From Doryteuthis pealeii (lineage: Eukaryota; Mollusca; Cephalopoda; Myopsida; Loliginidae): DNA of 64,000 nucleotides. A program made the translations under genes and the position numbers. The notes beneath the pieces are model-generated. The model had not been told where the DNA came from, did no database searches, and was given only the letters and a program-made list of their open reading frames with translations. The stretch lies in assembly GCA_023376005.1 (NCBI GenBank), contig CM042150.1:76696688-76760687 (forward strand). Direction: 5' to 3'. This document shows positions 25,401 to 38,404 of the stretch, piece after piece (positions within the stretch are counted from its first letter, which is position 1; each line of letters opens with the position of its first letter).

Positions 25401-26129
25401 AATGATTCTGGCTGAAATTCCATGGAAAAAGAAGAGAATAAAATATAGTAAATGAGAGAAAAATCAAAGGTGTTATGTTTATCACAAGAAATTACATAAA
25501 AAGCTGTTTTTTTAATTGAAGTAATCATATAAGCAGAGAGAATAATAAGTTTATATTGCAGCAGTTATGGATAAAAATTTAGCTGGAATCAACTTAGATA
25601 ATAGACCACATTTATGGAGCACTTAGTGACGAATCCTAATTGGTTGATGAGTGCTAATCAGATTTATAATTGATATCTGAAGGACAATATGTTTTCTATT
25701 TTCTAGTGATAATAACCAATTCTACAAGTAAGACTATAGTGTTTGTGTCTTCACTTCTCTTATGTCCTTATCTTCAAAAAGGATGCAGCAAAAAGTTTGG
25801 CATGACTGGTTTTAAAGATTCTGGCCTTTGGTCATTAACTCCCAATAGAACAAAAAAGGCTGGTTGTTTGATTGTTTTGTTTTATGGCATATCAACTCTT
25901 TTCAGGTCATTTAGTGCCAAATTCAAGTCATTTTGATATTGGGTTACTTACAGTACCTACTATTGCCTAAATGGTTACCTATCTAAGCATTTAACAGGGC
26001 CAGAACTGATACTTTCAAGATGACTTGACAGTAACTGAAACTAAAGAGGAAGAATGGAGTAGTCTGATGCCTTCATGACACTGGACACAGGGTTGGCCTA
26101 TGCATACACACATGAGCACTAACAGTAGA

Positions 26130-26990
26130 TTTCTTCGACTTGAAGTTGAATCTTCTCATGTTGAAAACTTGTCCTGTGGTTCTAAATTCCCTTCTTACAA
26201 TGCTGAAATGCATGAGTTAATATTACAGGAAAGAATATTGAGAATAGTGTTGGGGCCAAGACATCTACCTGCTTAACCCTTAAGACTATTGGTATTTCAT
26301 CCGACAATCTACTACTCATGACAATTCTAGCTTTCATACCATTGTGCAACCGCTTGAATATATTCACAAATATTGGTGGGCACCCAACTTTACCCAATAA
26401 CGTCCAAAGTGCATCTTTGTTAACTGTCTCAAAAGCTTTTGTCAAATCGACAAAAATCTGATACAGGGGAACCTGTTGCTCAATACAATTCTCCTGCACT
26501 TGCCTGGCCAAAAATATTATGTTGTTTGCTTTTCTGCCAGATCTAAAACCACTTTGTGATTCAGGAATGACTATAGGATAAATTTACAAAAGCAATTGAT
26601 TCAACAAGACTCTTGAGAGAACCTTGTTAACTGCACCCAAATGTGTGATTCCATGGTAGTTATCACAACTACCTTTTTCTCCTTTGCTCTTGTATAAACA
26701 CACCAAATCACCATCAATCCAGTCATTTGGTAAAGGAAATCCATTCCAGCATTGAGTTATGAGATCAAACAGCATGTTTGATATTAACACTTTTTACTTT
26801 CAACAGTTTCACTGAGAGCCTATCTAAACCTGGTGCCTTACAAGTATTAATTTGTCTAATTGGCATTTCAAATTCTGCAAAAGTTGGTAATTGATCCATC
26901 TCATATTTTTTACCTCGTTTTGAGGAAGACTCTGTAGAACATCAGCCCTGACTACTGAGGGGTTATTAGATAAATCCACGAAGTTCCATA
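26130..26990 (-). pseudogene. LINE reverse transcriptase fragment (right-arm copy)
   Basis: This is the better copy of the ORF2 fragment. On the minus strand the order is a linker with NNPSVVRADVLQSLPQ (about 26,920-26,965), then KAPG (other frame), then an open stretch at 26,584-26,790 with NDWIDGDLVCLYKSKGEKG and CDNYHGITHLGAVNKV, the RT fingers region. After a stop, a second open stretch at 26,182-26,511 carries motif A, FVDLTKAFETVNKDALW, with the catalytic Asp present, followed by a LAPTLFSIFF block. The usual VKQGC before LAPTLFS reads VKQVD here. The YADD box, endonuclease and 3' region are missing, so it is a dead internal fragment. Between the two open stretches IPESQSGFRSGRKANN still matches the family, so only point damage separates them. 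Confidence 0.88.
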
Positions 26991-27196
26991 TATACATGAA
27001 CATGCATGCACACATATATACATACATACATTTAGTAAATATTGTAATATTTAGATTTTTTCTGTAAATATTTATATTAGACACTTCATATAAATATTAA
27101 TTGGACTGAAAATTGCTTCCTTCTCTGTCAGCATTTTAAGTGCATTGCTCTAATAAACTTTTTGCTGTCTTTCCTGGGTTACATGCACTAATACAT

Positions 27197-27198
<2 letters not shown>

Positions 27199-27228
<30 letters not shown>
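27199..27228. repeat. (CA)n microsatellite
   Basis: Mirror of 14,521-14,547. Confidence 0.9.
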
Positions 27229-27229
<1 letters not shown>

Positions 27230-29058
27230 TGTGAGAATTTTAGTAATACAATATATGATTATTTTTCAGCAAATATTTATGTTAGACACTCAATACAATC
27301 GCCACTTAAACATACATTAAAGAGGTTGGCCAAGCCATGTTCCTTAATGGAAAATGGCCACAAAATTAAGTCTTTTCACATGAAAGTTAAAAGACGTAAA
27401 CAGATGTAGTTGATTTTCCAACAAGTTTAACTCTATTTATTTACTCTCATTGCTGTTTAATTGCAAGAGGCTGTTAACGCTATCATCAGACTTGCCAATG
27501 GCTATAATTTACACTTGTGATGACTGAAAACCTTGAAGTAAACTCTTTGATTCATATTCTAGGTTCATTCTGTCTTAACCACATCAAATGAATTTAGATA
27601 AACAACTTATACCCATAACATACGTCACTGTCACTTTTCAGTCAATAACAGTTGACTGATTTGAGCTTCAGTTCATTAATTTGTTTGGACTGATATCCTC
27701 CTCCTTGTAAATTCAGAGAGAATTTTAAGGAGAACTTTTTTTCTTGTCTGATCAAGAGACAGTACATAATTTGTGTGTATTTCTGTTCCTACCATGATAT
27801 TTTATGATAGTTGTAGCGCTACCACAACAACTAGAATATCATTCAAATAAAAATTTGTGTGCTAAACTCAAATCAGAAACGAAGTTAAGCTGGTTACTGC
27901 ACTAAATTCAAATCAGAAACCAAGTTAAGCTGGTTAATGCAGACATCAAAGGAAACAGACCACTTGACTCAATAGCTCATTTACAAACCAATCGGCAAAT
28001 AAGATTTTAAATATCTATTAGAAATTTTAAATATTGAATTGCTAGAAATGCCAATCAAGTTGTGACACTTCAAATAAACACTAAATTGGACTGAAAATTG
28101 TTTCTTTCCATATTGGCATTTTTAGTGCAGTGCTTAATTAAAAATTTTGTTATCTCTTTGCTGGGTTACATTCATTTGGTGAGGGCCTCATATTTATATT
28201 TGAAACAATCGCCAAACTAATTGCCACTGGAGCACTAAGATTAGTCAACAAACTCCTGGCTACTCAAAAAAAAACTAAAGTACTTTTCATTTCCAGATAT
28301 TTTAGAAGGTCTATATGTCAATTTGGCTAAAGATCAAGATGTAGTAAAGAATATTGTTTCATTGTTTGGTACTGTGAGATTAGAGCTGATTTAAGGGGTA
28401 TTGTAATTTGAGGAATGGCCTCTCAATAAAATTAAATTCTTCATCTAAATGTTGCTTGTTAAATATCCTAAGAGCTCTTAGAAAGAAACCAATTATGATA
28501 CCACTTTTTATCTTATCTATCGGAACACAAATATCATATTAAACATGGTTTTCAAAACAATGCATTAGCTAAACACATCTTTGATCTCAATCATACTTTT
28601 GATTTCAAAGGTGCCAAAATATTAACCCACATACATGATAAAACACTGCGTAGAATTATGGAATCTTGTGTTATTCTTACCCATAAAACCATACCCCAAA
28701 GGCAAGTTTCTTTAATATATCTCCTTATTTAGCGACACTTGTTGTCAGAAACCATAAATTCCCTTCACATAACTTTTTCCGTTATTTTCTTCCCATTAAA
28801 ATAAAATTTAGGTTTATTGTTTTGATTTATAAATAAGATCTTTATCAAGATTTTTTTTTTTGTAATTTTGATTATGCAGGCCTTAACTGGATTAAATTCA
28901 TTCTTATTTCCGTTTGTTTGGTTTACAAGAGTGTTATGGTTATCATCTATTTTTAATATATTGTTGTGTTCATATATTTTCTTTTTAAAAGATCTTCTCA
29001 AATGTATTTTGTGGATAATTTGCAGGATATTTCATATATACTGCTTTTCATTATTTGT

Positions 29059-29103
29059 TGTGTGTGTGTGTGTGTGTTGTGTGTGTGTGTGGTGTGTGTG
29101 TGT
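29059..29103. repeat. (GT)n microsatellite
   Basis: An interrupted GT run, the mirror of 12,618-12,668. Confidence 0.95.
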
Positions 29104-29310
29104 TTAATACGACTAGTTGGTAGAGCACCAATCTAGATATCCAAGGGTTTGGGTTTGAAACTGGTCTCTGCCAGGTAATCTGATCTGTGCGGTAAAGTGA
29201 GAAGCTGAAGGTATATGTGATGCTCCACCTCAGCAAAAAACAATCTCCTTAGTCCTAGACTCCTTCACTGTTTGGCTGATACTGACAACAGGCCACTCTG
29301 CCAACTTTTT
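29104..29310 (+). mobile_element. tRNA-derived SINE, type C (right-arm copy)
   Basis: The A box is actagttggtagagcacc, the B-box region gggtttgggtttgaaactgg, and the tail ggctgatactgacaacagg. It is the clearest example of the family in the window. Confidence 0.78.
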
Positions 29311-29894
29311 TTTTACTTTAGTATATAATTATGCACATATTTAAAATATCTGACATGTTAGACCAGTTCTGAGTACAATTTCAAAATTGGTAAAGTTGAT
29401 TTTGTTTCATACTGCTACCTTTGTCAGGGGAGCAGGCAAAAAGTTTGAAAGTTACCTTCCTGTGTTATGGATGGATGACTTTTTACTAAAACCTATTTAG
29501 TTGTTGGGGTGCCATGCCATTTTAAAATAAATTCCTGACTTTTTCAAGAGTTTTCAATGCAAAATATCACAGCCAGTTTTACTTTGACAGGTTGCTTCTA
29601 GTTAATCTTTGAAGAAATAAAATATTCATTAAAAGAAATTTAGTCATTAAGTGACTTTATAAAGAACATTCAATTACAAAAATCAACCTGAAAACATTTT
29701 GGGTAAAATGAAATAAACTTTGCATTTAAAGCAAAATGTTATTCAATTTGCAAAGGTTTCATTATTTCTAGTGGAACATTTTCTGTCAAAATGGATATTA
29801 TTAGGCATCATTTTTTACCCAAAATCTCACTCACTCTCTCACTCGTTTCATGAAATAGTTTTGTTCATGGAGTGCTACTCATATAGCATGTTTT

Positions 29895-30190
29895 GGACAG
29901 GAATAACCAGGCGGAACCAATTGTCACAAAGTCTATAACTGATTTGAAGTTAGTTTTCCTTCTCAAAGACCAGTGACCATACCAAAGTTAAAGAGACCAA
30001 TCTGCCCTACTATTTACCCATAGCTGGAAGAAAGAATAATTGGATTCAAACACTTGACAAGGCTAATAGCACTCAGTGAAATGCAAAACAGCCTCATTCC
30101 GGATTTGAAACTTCATAGCTGAGTCCACTTCCTACAACAATAACCTTTACACCATGAGCACTTCCACTACCCAACTCTACGGTATTGAAA
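29895..30190 (-). mobile_element. tRNA-derived SINE, type B (right-arm copy)
   Basis: Mirror of 11,530-11,825. On the minus strand the head catggtgtaaaggttattgt and the later ctctttaactttggtatgg block are well preserved. Confidence 0.75.
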
Positions 30191-30247
30191 TTCTGTAACT
30201 GAAAATAAAATTTCAATATCTTTGTATCCCCTCATCACAGAAACCTG

Positions 30248-30252
30248 CATAT

Positions 30253-30296
<44 letters not shown>
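30248..30296. repeat. (TA)n microsatellite
   Basis: Mirror of 11,414-11,462. Confidence 0.9.
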
Positions 30297-30298
<2 letters not shown>

Positions 30299-30849
30299 AG
30301 TTACTGTTACATATTTGTATTGTTGGATACTGTGCTACATTTCAAAGAGTTACAAATTCAGTGCTGAAATTTTTTTTTTTTTTTAATCAAGAAGTAAATT
30401 GTAGTAATTCAGACCAGCAAAGTATCTATGTGTAACGAACAGAAGAGAAGCAAGCTGTCTTATTGATTAATGGGTTGTCTTAAGTGAACACATTATTACA
30501 GGCTTTTCATATTTCACTTCAATTCACTTAGAGAAGACATGGCAAAGAATCTGTCAGTGGTCAAATGGACCAGGAAGCAACATGAATTCTTCATCCCTCT
30601 AAAAGCAAAGATGTCAAACAGATCTTATAGAATAAAGTTATTAAATATTGGATTGCTCTAAAGGCTCAGTCACTTTCAAGTGCAGGATCCTGATATGAGT
30701 GGAGTCATAGGATTTTAGGAGTGTGTCCACAAGGCATATCATATCCAAAAGCATTTTTACAGTTCAGGACCTCTTCATATGGGATATCACTTATTACCAG
30801 ATTTAACTATATGAAACATTACTAATAGGAAAGCTATCCACATGATACA

Positions 30850-31035
30850 TTATAATACTGAACATAGGTATCTACCCAACCCATTCGCCATGAGTAGGAT
30901 GTGACACAAGATCTCATGTATGGTGTATCCAGTGAGGATTAAACTCATTGTTCAGTAGTAATGGATCTGCAAGTTTGATCCAAGTAATGGATTTGAAAGT
31001 CTAGCTTGCTAACCATGATGGAATGCCCTCAAATA
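30850..31035 (-). mobile_element. SINE type B copy spanning the end of the mirrored region
   Basis: On the minus strand, a head with catcatggttagcaagctag (about 31,000-31,020) precedes the B-box region and the cttgtgtcacatcctactc tail. The left-arm partner starts in the middle of this element, right after the N gap, so the gap and not a biological boundary ends the visible palindrome. Confidence 0.6.
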
Positions 31036-33469
31036 ATACTGAACATATTGCAATAACATTTGCAGACATACATAATGAATGCATTTAAAGCTTTCTCCAG
31101 TTATTTATATAAATATATTGAATGAAATTGTATACTTTTTATGTACTTGCATGAGGAATATATCAATAGATATGTTGATTCTGTCTGTAGAATATATGTA
31201 TATAATAGCCCAAATCTGAGAAGAAATGTGAGGCTGAATGAACTGAAGCAATCTGTATGAGAAAATAGATAAGGGTTAATCTAGAATTCATAAGAGTACC
31301 TTGATCATTAAAGACTCCTCTTGATTGCAGTGAAGAATGATAACAAGCTAAAACAGTCTGTATTCAAAGTTATTTCCTTTTAGATGGGCTTGAACACTGA
31401 CCTCTGGCATTAAGATTCAGTAATTCTTAACAAAAAGATTCTGTTTAGATGTTAAAAGCTTCTCTAAAACTATGATTTGAAGATGAATATCACTAATGGA
31501 TAATTAGTTGATTCATTTTCCTTTATATTTAATTCACATTTTTTTATTAAGAAAACAATTATTGAATTTGCTTCAAGTTGGAGATAAATAGATTTGTGCT
31601 TTTTTAATTATTTTTTAAAAACTACACACAATCTGTGATATTTCCTATAATGGCAGTAAGGAGTGTGAAAATAAAGCCGTACAGAATGGGTTAATGGGTG
31701 GGAAAGGTTGTTGTTTCATTCCTCTTTAATGTATATATAAATAGAATTCTCTTCTGACAAAGCTACAAACAAGTGTACGGAAACTTAGAATCCAAGCAGT
31801 TGGTATTTGTGCCAATCGCTAGAAATATACCTGTTTAGGAGTCCTGAATCCTGGAATCCCCACGTCGCTATTGCCTATAAATGTTGCAATATTTAAAACC
31901 CGCATAGATTACATTTTAGATTTTCAGCTATTTTTCAGCTAGGAGCCCTACGTGAAGTGAAAACCCTGGGTGGGATTAGAACCCAGGGTGTTGTGTGCAA
32001 GGCTCAGAGTTTTAAAGGTTGATATATAGATTACACATTTAAATTTTCTTCTCCATCAAACGTTATGTTTATATTTACTGTTAGTCTTTAAAAAGTCATT
32101 TCTATTAAAATTCATTTTCATAAAAATTTCTTTTAATTGAAAATCATTTGATGAAATCTCATTCCATGAAAAGTTAACATAGTTTCTAATGTAAATTTTA
32201 AACTCCTCAACAAATATACATAAAACACAATTCTGTGTTTTACATACTGTATATACCCTTCTTTAATACTCAGTTGTATATAATTATGGAGAGTTCATCT
32301 CAGGTGATAGAGACAGATAGAGACTTAGGTTAAAGATGGTTATCTTACTTGATAACATTGCTTGCACTAATTACTTCTATTTCAATCACCATGTTCTTGT
32401 CTAGTTGACTTCTATTCAAGAGCTGGTTTTCTTCTGTTTTGAACTGGGAATTGCTTGTTTTTAATAATTAATTAATAAGATTTTTTCTTGATCAAGTTTT
32501 TATTAGCCCCATATTTATTGGTTCCACTGCGAGGATTGAGATTGGACCCCGAAGAGAAGAGAAGACAATCACATCTTTCTCTTTCCAAAGCTAGGTCACA
32601 TCTAATCTATAACTATCACATGTACATCATGGTGCCCAAAAAAATCGCATACCATCAAGGGGTCAAAGGGTCACCAACCAACACTGGTAACGTTCCATAG
32701 ACTTCCAGTTTCCAAATTGACAGACCTCAACTTAAATTCTTAGCTACAGATCTGTTCGAAATTCATGACCTCTCATAAATTGTAACATGAGGAGAAACAT
32801 GAAACTAAATGAAGTGAAGAAGTTTGGACGGGACACTAATTGATAAGGGTTATTCTAGTAGTCATAAGAGAACCTTGGTCATTAATGAAAGTTGGTAAAA
32901 GTCGTTTAGATTTTTAGCAATTCTGTTGAAAAGGATAATATTCTAACTGAAATTATGTACACTTTAGATATTAGAGAAGAGAGTTCAATGATTATTGTTA
33001 TGATAACAGAAACATTGTGAAAAAAGAGGAACTGAATGGAGAGGTGAGCACACATGGGATTTCTGATATGAAAGAAACTTGAACAACTGGCTGCAAATAG
33101 CAAACATAATGAAAATGAAATCAGTAAAACACTAGTGAAGGTGATATTGAAGATAATAAAATGGAAATACCAAAAGCAATTAACTGATAACATTTTTTTT
33201 CTTTTTTAATTTTTTTTTTTTCAAACGGAGATAACTTGTTTTTTGTCATTTTATTTTCTTGATCAAAAGGGAGTAAAAAAAAACAAAAAAACTGATAGTT
33301 GAGTTCTAGCACATTCAAATCCAAGCAAAGTAATCATCAATTTTTCTGGGCCGCAAAACAATTTTTGATGATGGTTTTGCAACAAAAGATTGAATTGAAT
33401 TTGAAATATACTTAAATTCCAAAGCATTTCAAGCTAGCAAACTATTACTAGAGAGTTTGAGTCTCACTG
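31036..33469. other. non-coding stretch with one unremarkable open frame
   Basis: Mostly AT-rich. A short palindrome, accctgggt...acccagggt, lies at about 31,962-31,990. A 70-codon plus frame at 32,488-32,700 is slightly GC-richer but has no recognised motif and no clear splice sites. Poly(T) and poly(A) runs at 33,195-33,290 generate spurious frames. Confidence 0.5.
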
Positions 33470-33760
33470 GTTTGCCCAGTACCAATGGTGTAATGGTTAC
33501 CATTGTAGGAAATGGACACAGCAATACAGGTTCAAATCCAGGCAGAGACTGAATGTATTTAAGTTAGCACTAATGCCCTTGGGAAAAAGTATAAATTTCC
33601 TCCAGTTATGGGTAAATATTAAACAGACTGAGCTCTTTAACTTTGGTATGGATACCAATCTAGAAGAAGAAAAAATTCTGAATTCAAACCTTTTAAACTC
33701 CACTTATAAATTGACCTTGTGTTTCATCTAACTATTGGTGAAGGGTTGCTATATAGATAT
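33470..33760 (+). mobile_element. tRNA-derived SINE, type B (best boxes)
   Basis: The A box aatggtgtaatggttacc and B box caggttcaaatccagg are both near consensus. They are followed by cttgggaaaaagtat, cagttatgggtaaatatt, ctttaactttggtatgg, and a 3' tail of cttgtgtttcatctaac and gaagggttgc. It is flanked upstream by gagtttgagtctcactgg, which also flanks the next copy. Confidence 0.8.
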
Positions 33761-33769
33761 ATCCATTAC

Positions 33770-34080
33770 TCATGAGTTTGAGTCTCACTGTGTGCTCAAT
33801 ATATCCAGTATTCATGGTGTAATGGTTATTGTCATAGGAAATGGATACAGCAAAATGAGTTTAAATCCTGGACGAGTTAGTTGCATTTCACATAATAACC
33901 TTGGGAAAGTATACATCAAAGTATTTCCCTCCAGTTAATGATAAATATTTTATGAAAGATTGGACTCTTTCACTTTATTATGGCAACCTGTCTAGAATAA
34001 GGAAAATTGACCTTGTCATACATCCTGATTGTGTAGAGGTGTTGGATAAATGCATACTTGTCGAATTTGCCTCAACAGCT
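33770..34080 (+). mobile_element. tRNA-derived SINE, type B (tandem neighbour)
   Basis: A second type B copy in the same orientation directly follows the previous one. It has catggtgtaatggttatt, gagtttaaatcctggac, cttgggaaagtat and cttgtcatacatcctga. Both copies are preceded by a gagtttgagtctcactg block, so the repeating unit is about 310 bases and may be a tandem duplication. Confidence 0.75.
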
Positions 34081-35853
34081 TAGAGCACAGCCTCAAAATC
34101 AACATTTTAAAGCCTAACTAGCCTTGCCATTGAGGTTCTTGCAACCTGAGCGAAATTTCTTGAACCATCTGGACACTGTATTGTGATAAACTGCACGTTC
34201 AACTTTCATAAAACAAATGTTTTGGTTACTTCAGTGGTGTTATAGTGTAGTTTGAGTTTGAAAAGCATAAGTTCCCAAATTAGATAATGGTATACATTCA
34301 GCTTTGCAGCTTTCAAATCACATTTGAGGTGTAGCAATGCATAACATATCAGTGCACCAACTATCATGATACTACAAAATACAGCTGATAACCACTTAAA
34401 AATTGATCTTGTGTTACATTCTACTAGTGCAGAAGAGTTGGTATATACATATATATCCAGCCTTGTGCCACAACTAAGCAAAAATAAATAGCCATTTTAA
34501 CTACTTGTTTGGATGCCAGAATAATTATGCTAAGCAGAGTAAAATAAAGTTTATATCCTTTGAAAAGTTATGAATTTCAAAAGAATGGGGTATGTTATGT
34601 ATCAGTTTGAGATGCTGCTGTCATTGGGTGTAGGTTAAGAGGTTATACCTGTAGAGAGCCAAGAAAGACAACAAACGGTCCTGATTGACAGAGTGAGGGT
34701 CATAAGGTTAGACTGGGCAACAGGAACAACACAATGTGAAATAATAGTTTGTAAAGTAGGTGGCTCTACACTCACTGGTTGATAGTTGTCATGTGATAGG
34801 AATATAACAGAGTGAGAGTTTTCTCTCTGGGTCAGTAGTCAGTTTGAATTTCTAAAAAGTTAAGTTTAGATAATCAACTTATTTAAGTGCCACCTGATGT
34901 TACAATGTTTCTGGGAGTCAAATGTGGGAAGGAGAAAATAATAGCATTTAGTGTATGTCAAGAATTTCTGATTCAACCCAAGGGACAATCGGAAAACTCA
35001 TACCATGAAAGTTAGCTTGAAAGAAAAAGTTAATGAATAAACAAATTAAGAAACATCAAAAGTTGTTTGTCATCTTCTTTCTCTGATGACATCAGATTTA
35101 ATGATATTACCATGCTAACTTCCAATTTTACGATCCTACTCATGTGACCATAAATAAAAATTGACAATGAAACTAAGTATCATGATACTGCTTACCTAAC
35201 AGACAGTACCAAACTGACCTAGTTTGCTACAGAGTAAAGAAAACCTGAAATAAATGACATGCACAAAATTAATAATGCAATATGGCAATAATTGTATATT
35301 ACTTTCATTGGACTAAAAATATACTTATGTATATATTAAATTTTTACTTGAAGGCTTATGTATATATTATTTGTATTAGACAAAAGACGAACAGTAAAAA
35401 AATTCAACCTTCTTTTATGAACCTTCCATGCATGAGAATTGATTTTTTTCCTTAATTATATTGTCAAAGTTCCCTTAGTGCAACCTCACATTACAAACGT
35501 TTTATACAAGATATAGGGTTTGGCAGAATGATATCTTGGGTTTGAAATATAAATGAAAAAATTAATTTTTATTATGAAAAAGAACACTTTTTTCATTCAT
35601 GCAATTGAAGGATTTTAAAATCATGTAGGAGCTGGAAAAAAAAATTAACAAATTTTAAAAAGGAAATGTTTTTGAAAACATCAGAGAATTCTTTTAGAGA
35701 ATTCTTTTCTGAAATCCTTTCTTGATTTATGAATTAAAACTCACAATTTAAAGTAGTTGAGAAGATTTGAAAGGATGATTTCATGTTTGAAAAATTAACC
35801 GAATTTAAGTTCTGGGAATATAATGTAAATTTTTTGTACTTAGAAATAGATAA

Positions 35854-35856
<3 letters not shown>
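34081..35856. other. AT-rich stretch with a SINE tail
   Basis: A SINE type B 3' tail (gatcttgtgttacattctac) lies at about 34,405-34,450. A local direct duplication, gagaattcttttagagaattctttt, is seen at about 35,685-35,710. No coding sequence is supported. Confidence 0.45.

Positions 35857-35924
<68 letters not shown>
35857..35924. repeat. (TA)n(TG)n microsatellite
   Basis: About 15 TA units pass directly into about 17 TG units. Confidence 0.97.
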
Positions 35925-35939
35925 CATTTTAATGTATCC

Positions 35940-36240
35940 ATAGAGATATCCTTAGCATAACGGGTATCACTGAAGGAAATAGAATTGCCAACTTGAGTTC
36001 AAATGATGGACATGGCTGTTTTTTTTTTTTTTACTTCAACCTAATCTCTTGGGAAAGGCAAGAATCTATTTGTTCTCTCCCCAGCTATGGGTAGAACAGA
36101 CTGGGTACTTTAATCTCAGTAAGGCAAGCAGTCTAGAAGAAATAAAACTCCTAATTCAAACCAGCTGTACTGCAAGGGACAATGGCCAATAGGGACAGGT
36201 GTCAAGAGAGAGTCATAGGAATCTGTGCTATCAGCATGAC
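35940..36240 (+). mobile_element. tRNA-derived SINE, type B
   Basis: The head tagcataacgggtatcactg and gagttcaaatgatgg are followed by a poly(T) insertion. Then come cttgggaaaggcaagaatc, agctatgggtagaacag and agaagaaataaaactcctaa. Confidence 0.7.
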
Positions 36241-37220
36241 ATAATGAGGATGATGATTTATGGACAACACTGTATATATTTACATATATACATTAATAAA
36301 AAATATCTATGAACAGACTTTCCTCAGTCTTTTTATTCATGGTAATTCCATTGAGAATCACTTATCTATTTTTTTTTCTTTTTATATTTCATCTACTTTT
36401 TTTCTTTTTATATTTTATCTATTTCTATATTAAAGCATTCAATTGATTTTTTTTAAATATCTGGTGGACAACAGAAAGAGTTGATAGGGTAAAGATTTGT
36501 CCCCTGTGCCAACAACAAACAGAGAAACTTGAACTATTTTGCATTCAACCTATGTAGTTTCCATTGAGTTAAATCAATTACTCTTAGAATTAATTTAATT
36601 AGTGAATCTCTCACAATTTGATCTTTTTTTTTACTTGCTCAGATTTGCTACAGACCCAACTTACAATTAACAGTTTTTAACAAGAAATATAAACAAAATT
36701 AAGTGAAAAAAAAGAAAAAAAAGAAAGAAAAGCAAATTGCAATGCAGGAACAATTAGAGGGAGGCTGTCATTTAAAGGACAGAGTTCAGAAATTAACAGA
36801 TACATTAATTATTTTTAAAGTTTTATTTGAGTCAAAGTTTTCTATCTTTAAAAACTAATTGGATTATATATAAAATATAAGCAAACAAACAAATAAAAAG
36901 AATTATATATTAGTCAATGTGTGATATATATTACTTAGGCAAAACAGTCTAAATACAGATTAATAACAAATGTCATTATGGTAACATGATGGATGTTTTA
37001 GAAATTCCAATTTATTGTTTCACAGTTAAAAGTAAGGTAGACACCACATTTTGATCTCTCCCTCTTATTCTCTGACTTCCTTCCTCATATTCTTCCATCC
37101 TTCCAATAAATTTCTTTCTCTCAACTGGTAGTTTTTCTTCCTGACCATGATCTTCCTTCCTTCCTCCTAACAACTTTCATTTCATACTTAAATAAAACAA
37201 CATATATGACAGGAACTCTG
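36241..37220. other. AT-rich non-coding stretch
   Basis: It contains a duplicated tttttatattt(c/t)atcta block at 36,365-36,430 and runs of A and T. No gene is supported. Confidence 0.5.
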
Positions 37221-37221
37221 A

Positions 37222-37252
<31 letters not shown>

Positions 37253-37253
37253 A

Positions 37254-37325
<72 letters not shown>
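37221..37325. repeat. (TATC)n(TA)n microsatellite
   Basis: About eight TATC units are followed by a long TA run with two interruptions. Confidence 0.97.
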
Positions 37326-37328
<3 letters not shown>

Positions 37329-37404
37329 AGAAAAGTTTGTAATGAAATCTGATAGAATGAGCAAGAAAAATCAGATTAGCCTGTTTTGCTAGAGGTCTAG
37401 TGTT

Positions 37405-37407
<3 letters not shown>

Positions 37408-37474
<67 letters not shown>
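37408..37474. repeat. (TA)n microsatellite
   Basis: About 33 uninterrupted TA units. Confidence 0.98.
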
Positions 37475-37477
<3 letters not shown>

Positions 37478-37597
37478 ACTAGAAAATTTAAAGCAATACA
37501 TTATTGCCTGGCAGTCTTTTTTGTAACAATGTTAAAGATTTCTGTGAATACTTGAAACTGAAATTTGCAATAATTATGTTTGTATTTCAATATTGAA

Positions 37598-37605
37598 ATA
37601 TATAT

Positions 37606-37703
<98 letters not shown>

Positions 37704-37774
37704 CACATATATGTATATATATGTATATATACACACATATATATGTATAGATATACACACACATATGTATATAT

Positions 37775-37835
<61 letters not shown>

Positions 37836-37845
37836 TGCATATATA
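37598..37845. repeat. compound TA/TG/TACACA microsatellite
   Basis: The order is TA run, about 20 TG units, alternating tatacaca and tatatgta motifs, and a further TA run. It is alternating purine-pyrimidine across almost its full length. Both strands and all frames are open over much of it, which is an artefact of the repeat. Confidence 0.97.
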
Positions 37846-38404
37846 CAATTTGTAATTAATGAGTTTAAGCAAATATATTACCTTTACCAAGAAACCTGAC
37901 CTAAAATCTACTTTATATTAACTTGTATTGTTTCAGAAAAAATACTGACATTCTTTAAAACTTTATTTATTTGATTAAATACAGATTTTGTTTGAAAGGA
38001 ATTTGTGTATTTAGCAAAATAAATTGATGAGTATGGACTATGTGCTTATTTCTACAATTTACAAGCAAGTCTATAAGAAATAATTCAATAAAGTAGTTTA
38101 CACTTTACAACTGCACATTACATTATTTTATCTTTTAGATTTGATAATTCTTTTCTTTTTTAAATTTAACTTAATAAAATTTTACACATTGAACGGCAGG
38201 TTTTTAATGAAACTAAAAGACATTTAGGACACAGGAGCTTTTGAAAACATGTAATTAAATAATTTCAAAAACAGAAACAAAACTTTCTTTCTTTGATAAG
38301 TAAGTCTATAAGACATATTTAAATACTTTATACAAATTTATATGTTCATAAATAGATAATAAATTTATCTATCTATCTATCTATCTAACTATATGTATAT
38401 ATGT
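37846..38404. other. AT-rich stretch with a (TCTA)n run
   Basis: No gene was seen. A short TCTA microsatellite lies at 38,363-38,387. Confidence 0.55.

Larger units (their letters stand above)
20930..30977 (-). repeat. right arm of ~20-kb inverted repeat
   Basis: This is the reverse complement of 10,725-20,872. The last base that can be paired is about 30,977, because the left partner runs into the N gap there. This arm keeps the LINE frame open over two long stretches and its SINEs match their families better, so it looks like the more accurate copy. The true outer end of the duplication is unknown. Confidence 0.97.

Noticed and set aside
26182..26511. Intact, active reverse transcriptase
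   Set aside because: Only motif A and neighbouring blocks are present. YADD, endonuclease and the C-terminus are missing, and a stop separates the two open stretches.
37501..37899. Long open frames on both strands (Tyr-Ile and Cys-Val repeats)
   Set aside because: Translation of TA/TG microsatellites. Overlapping frames on both strands are all open.
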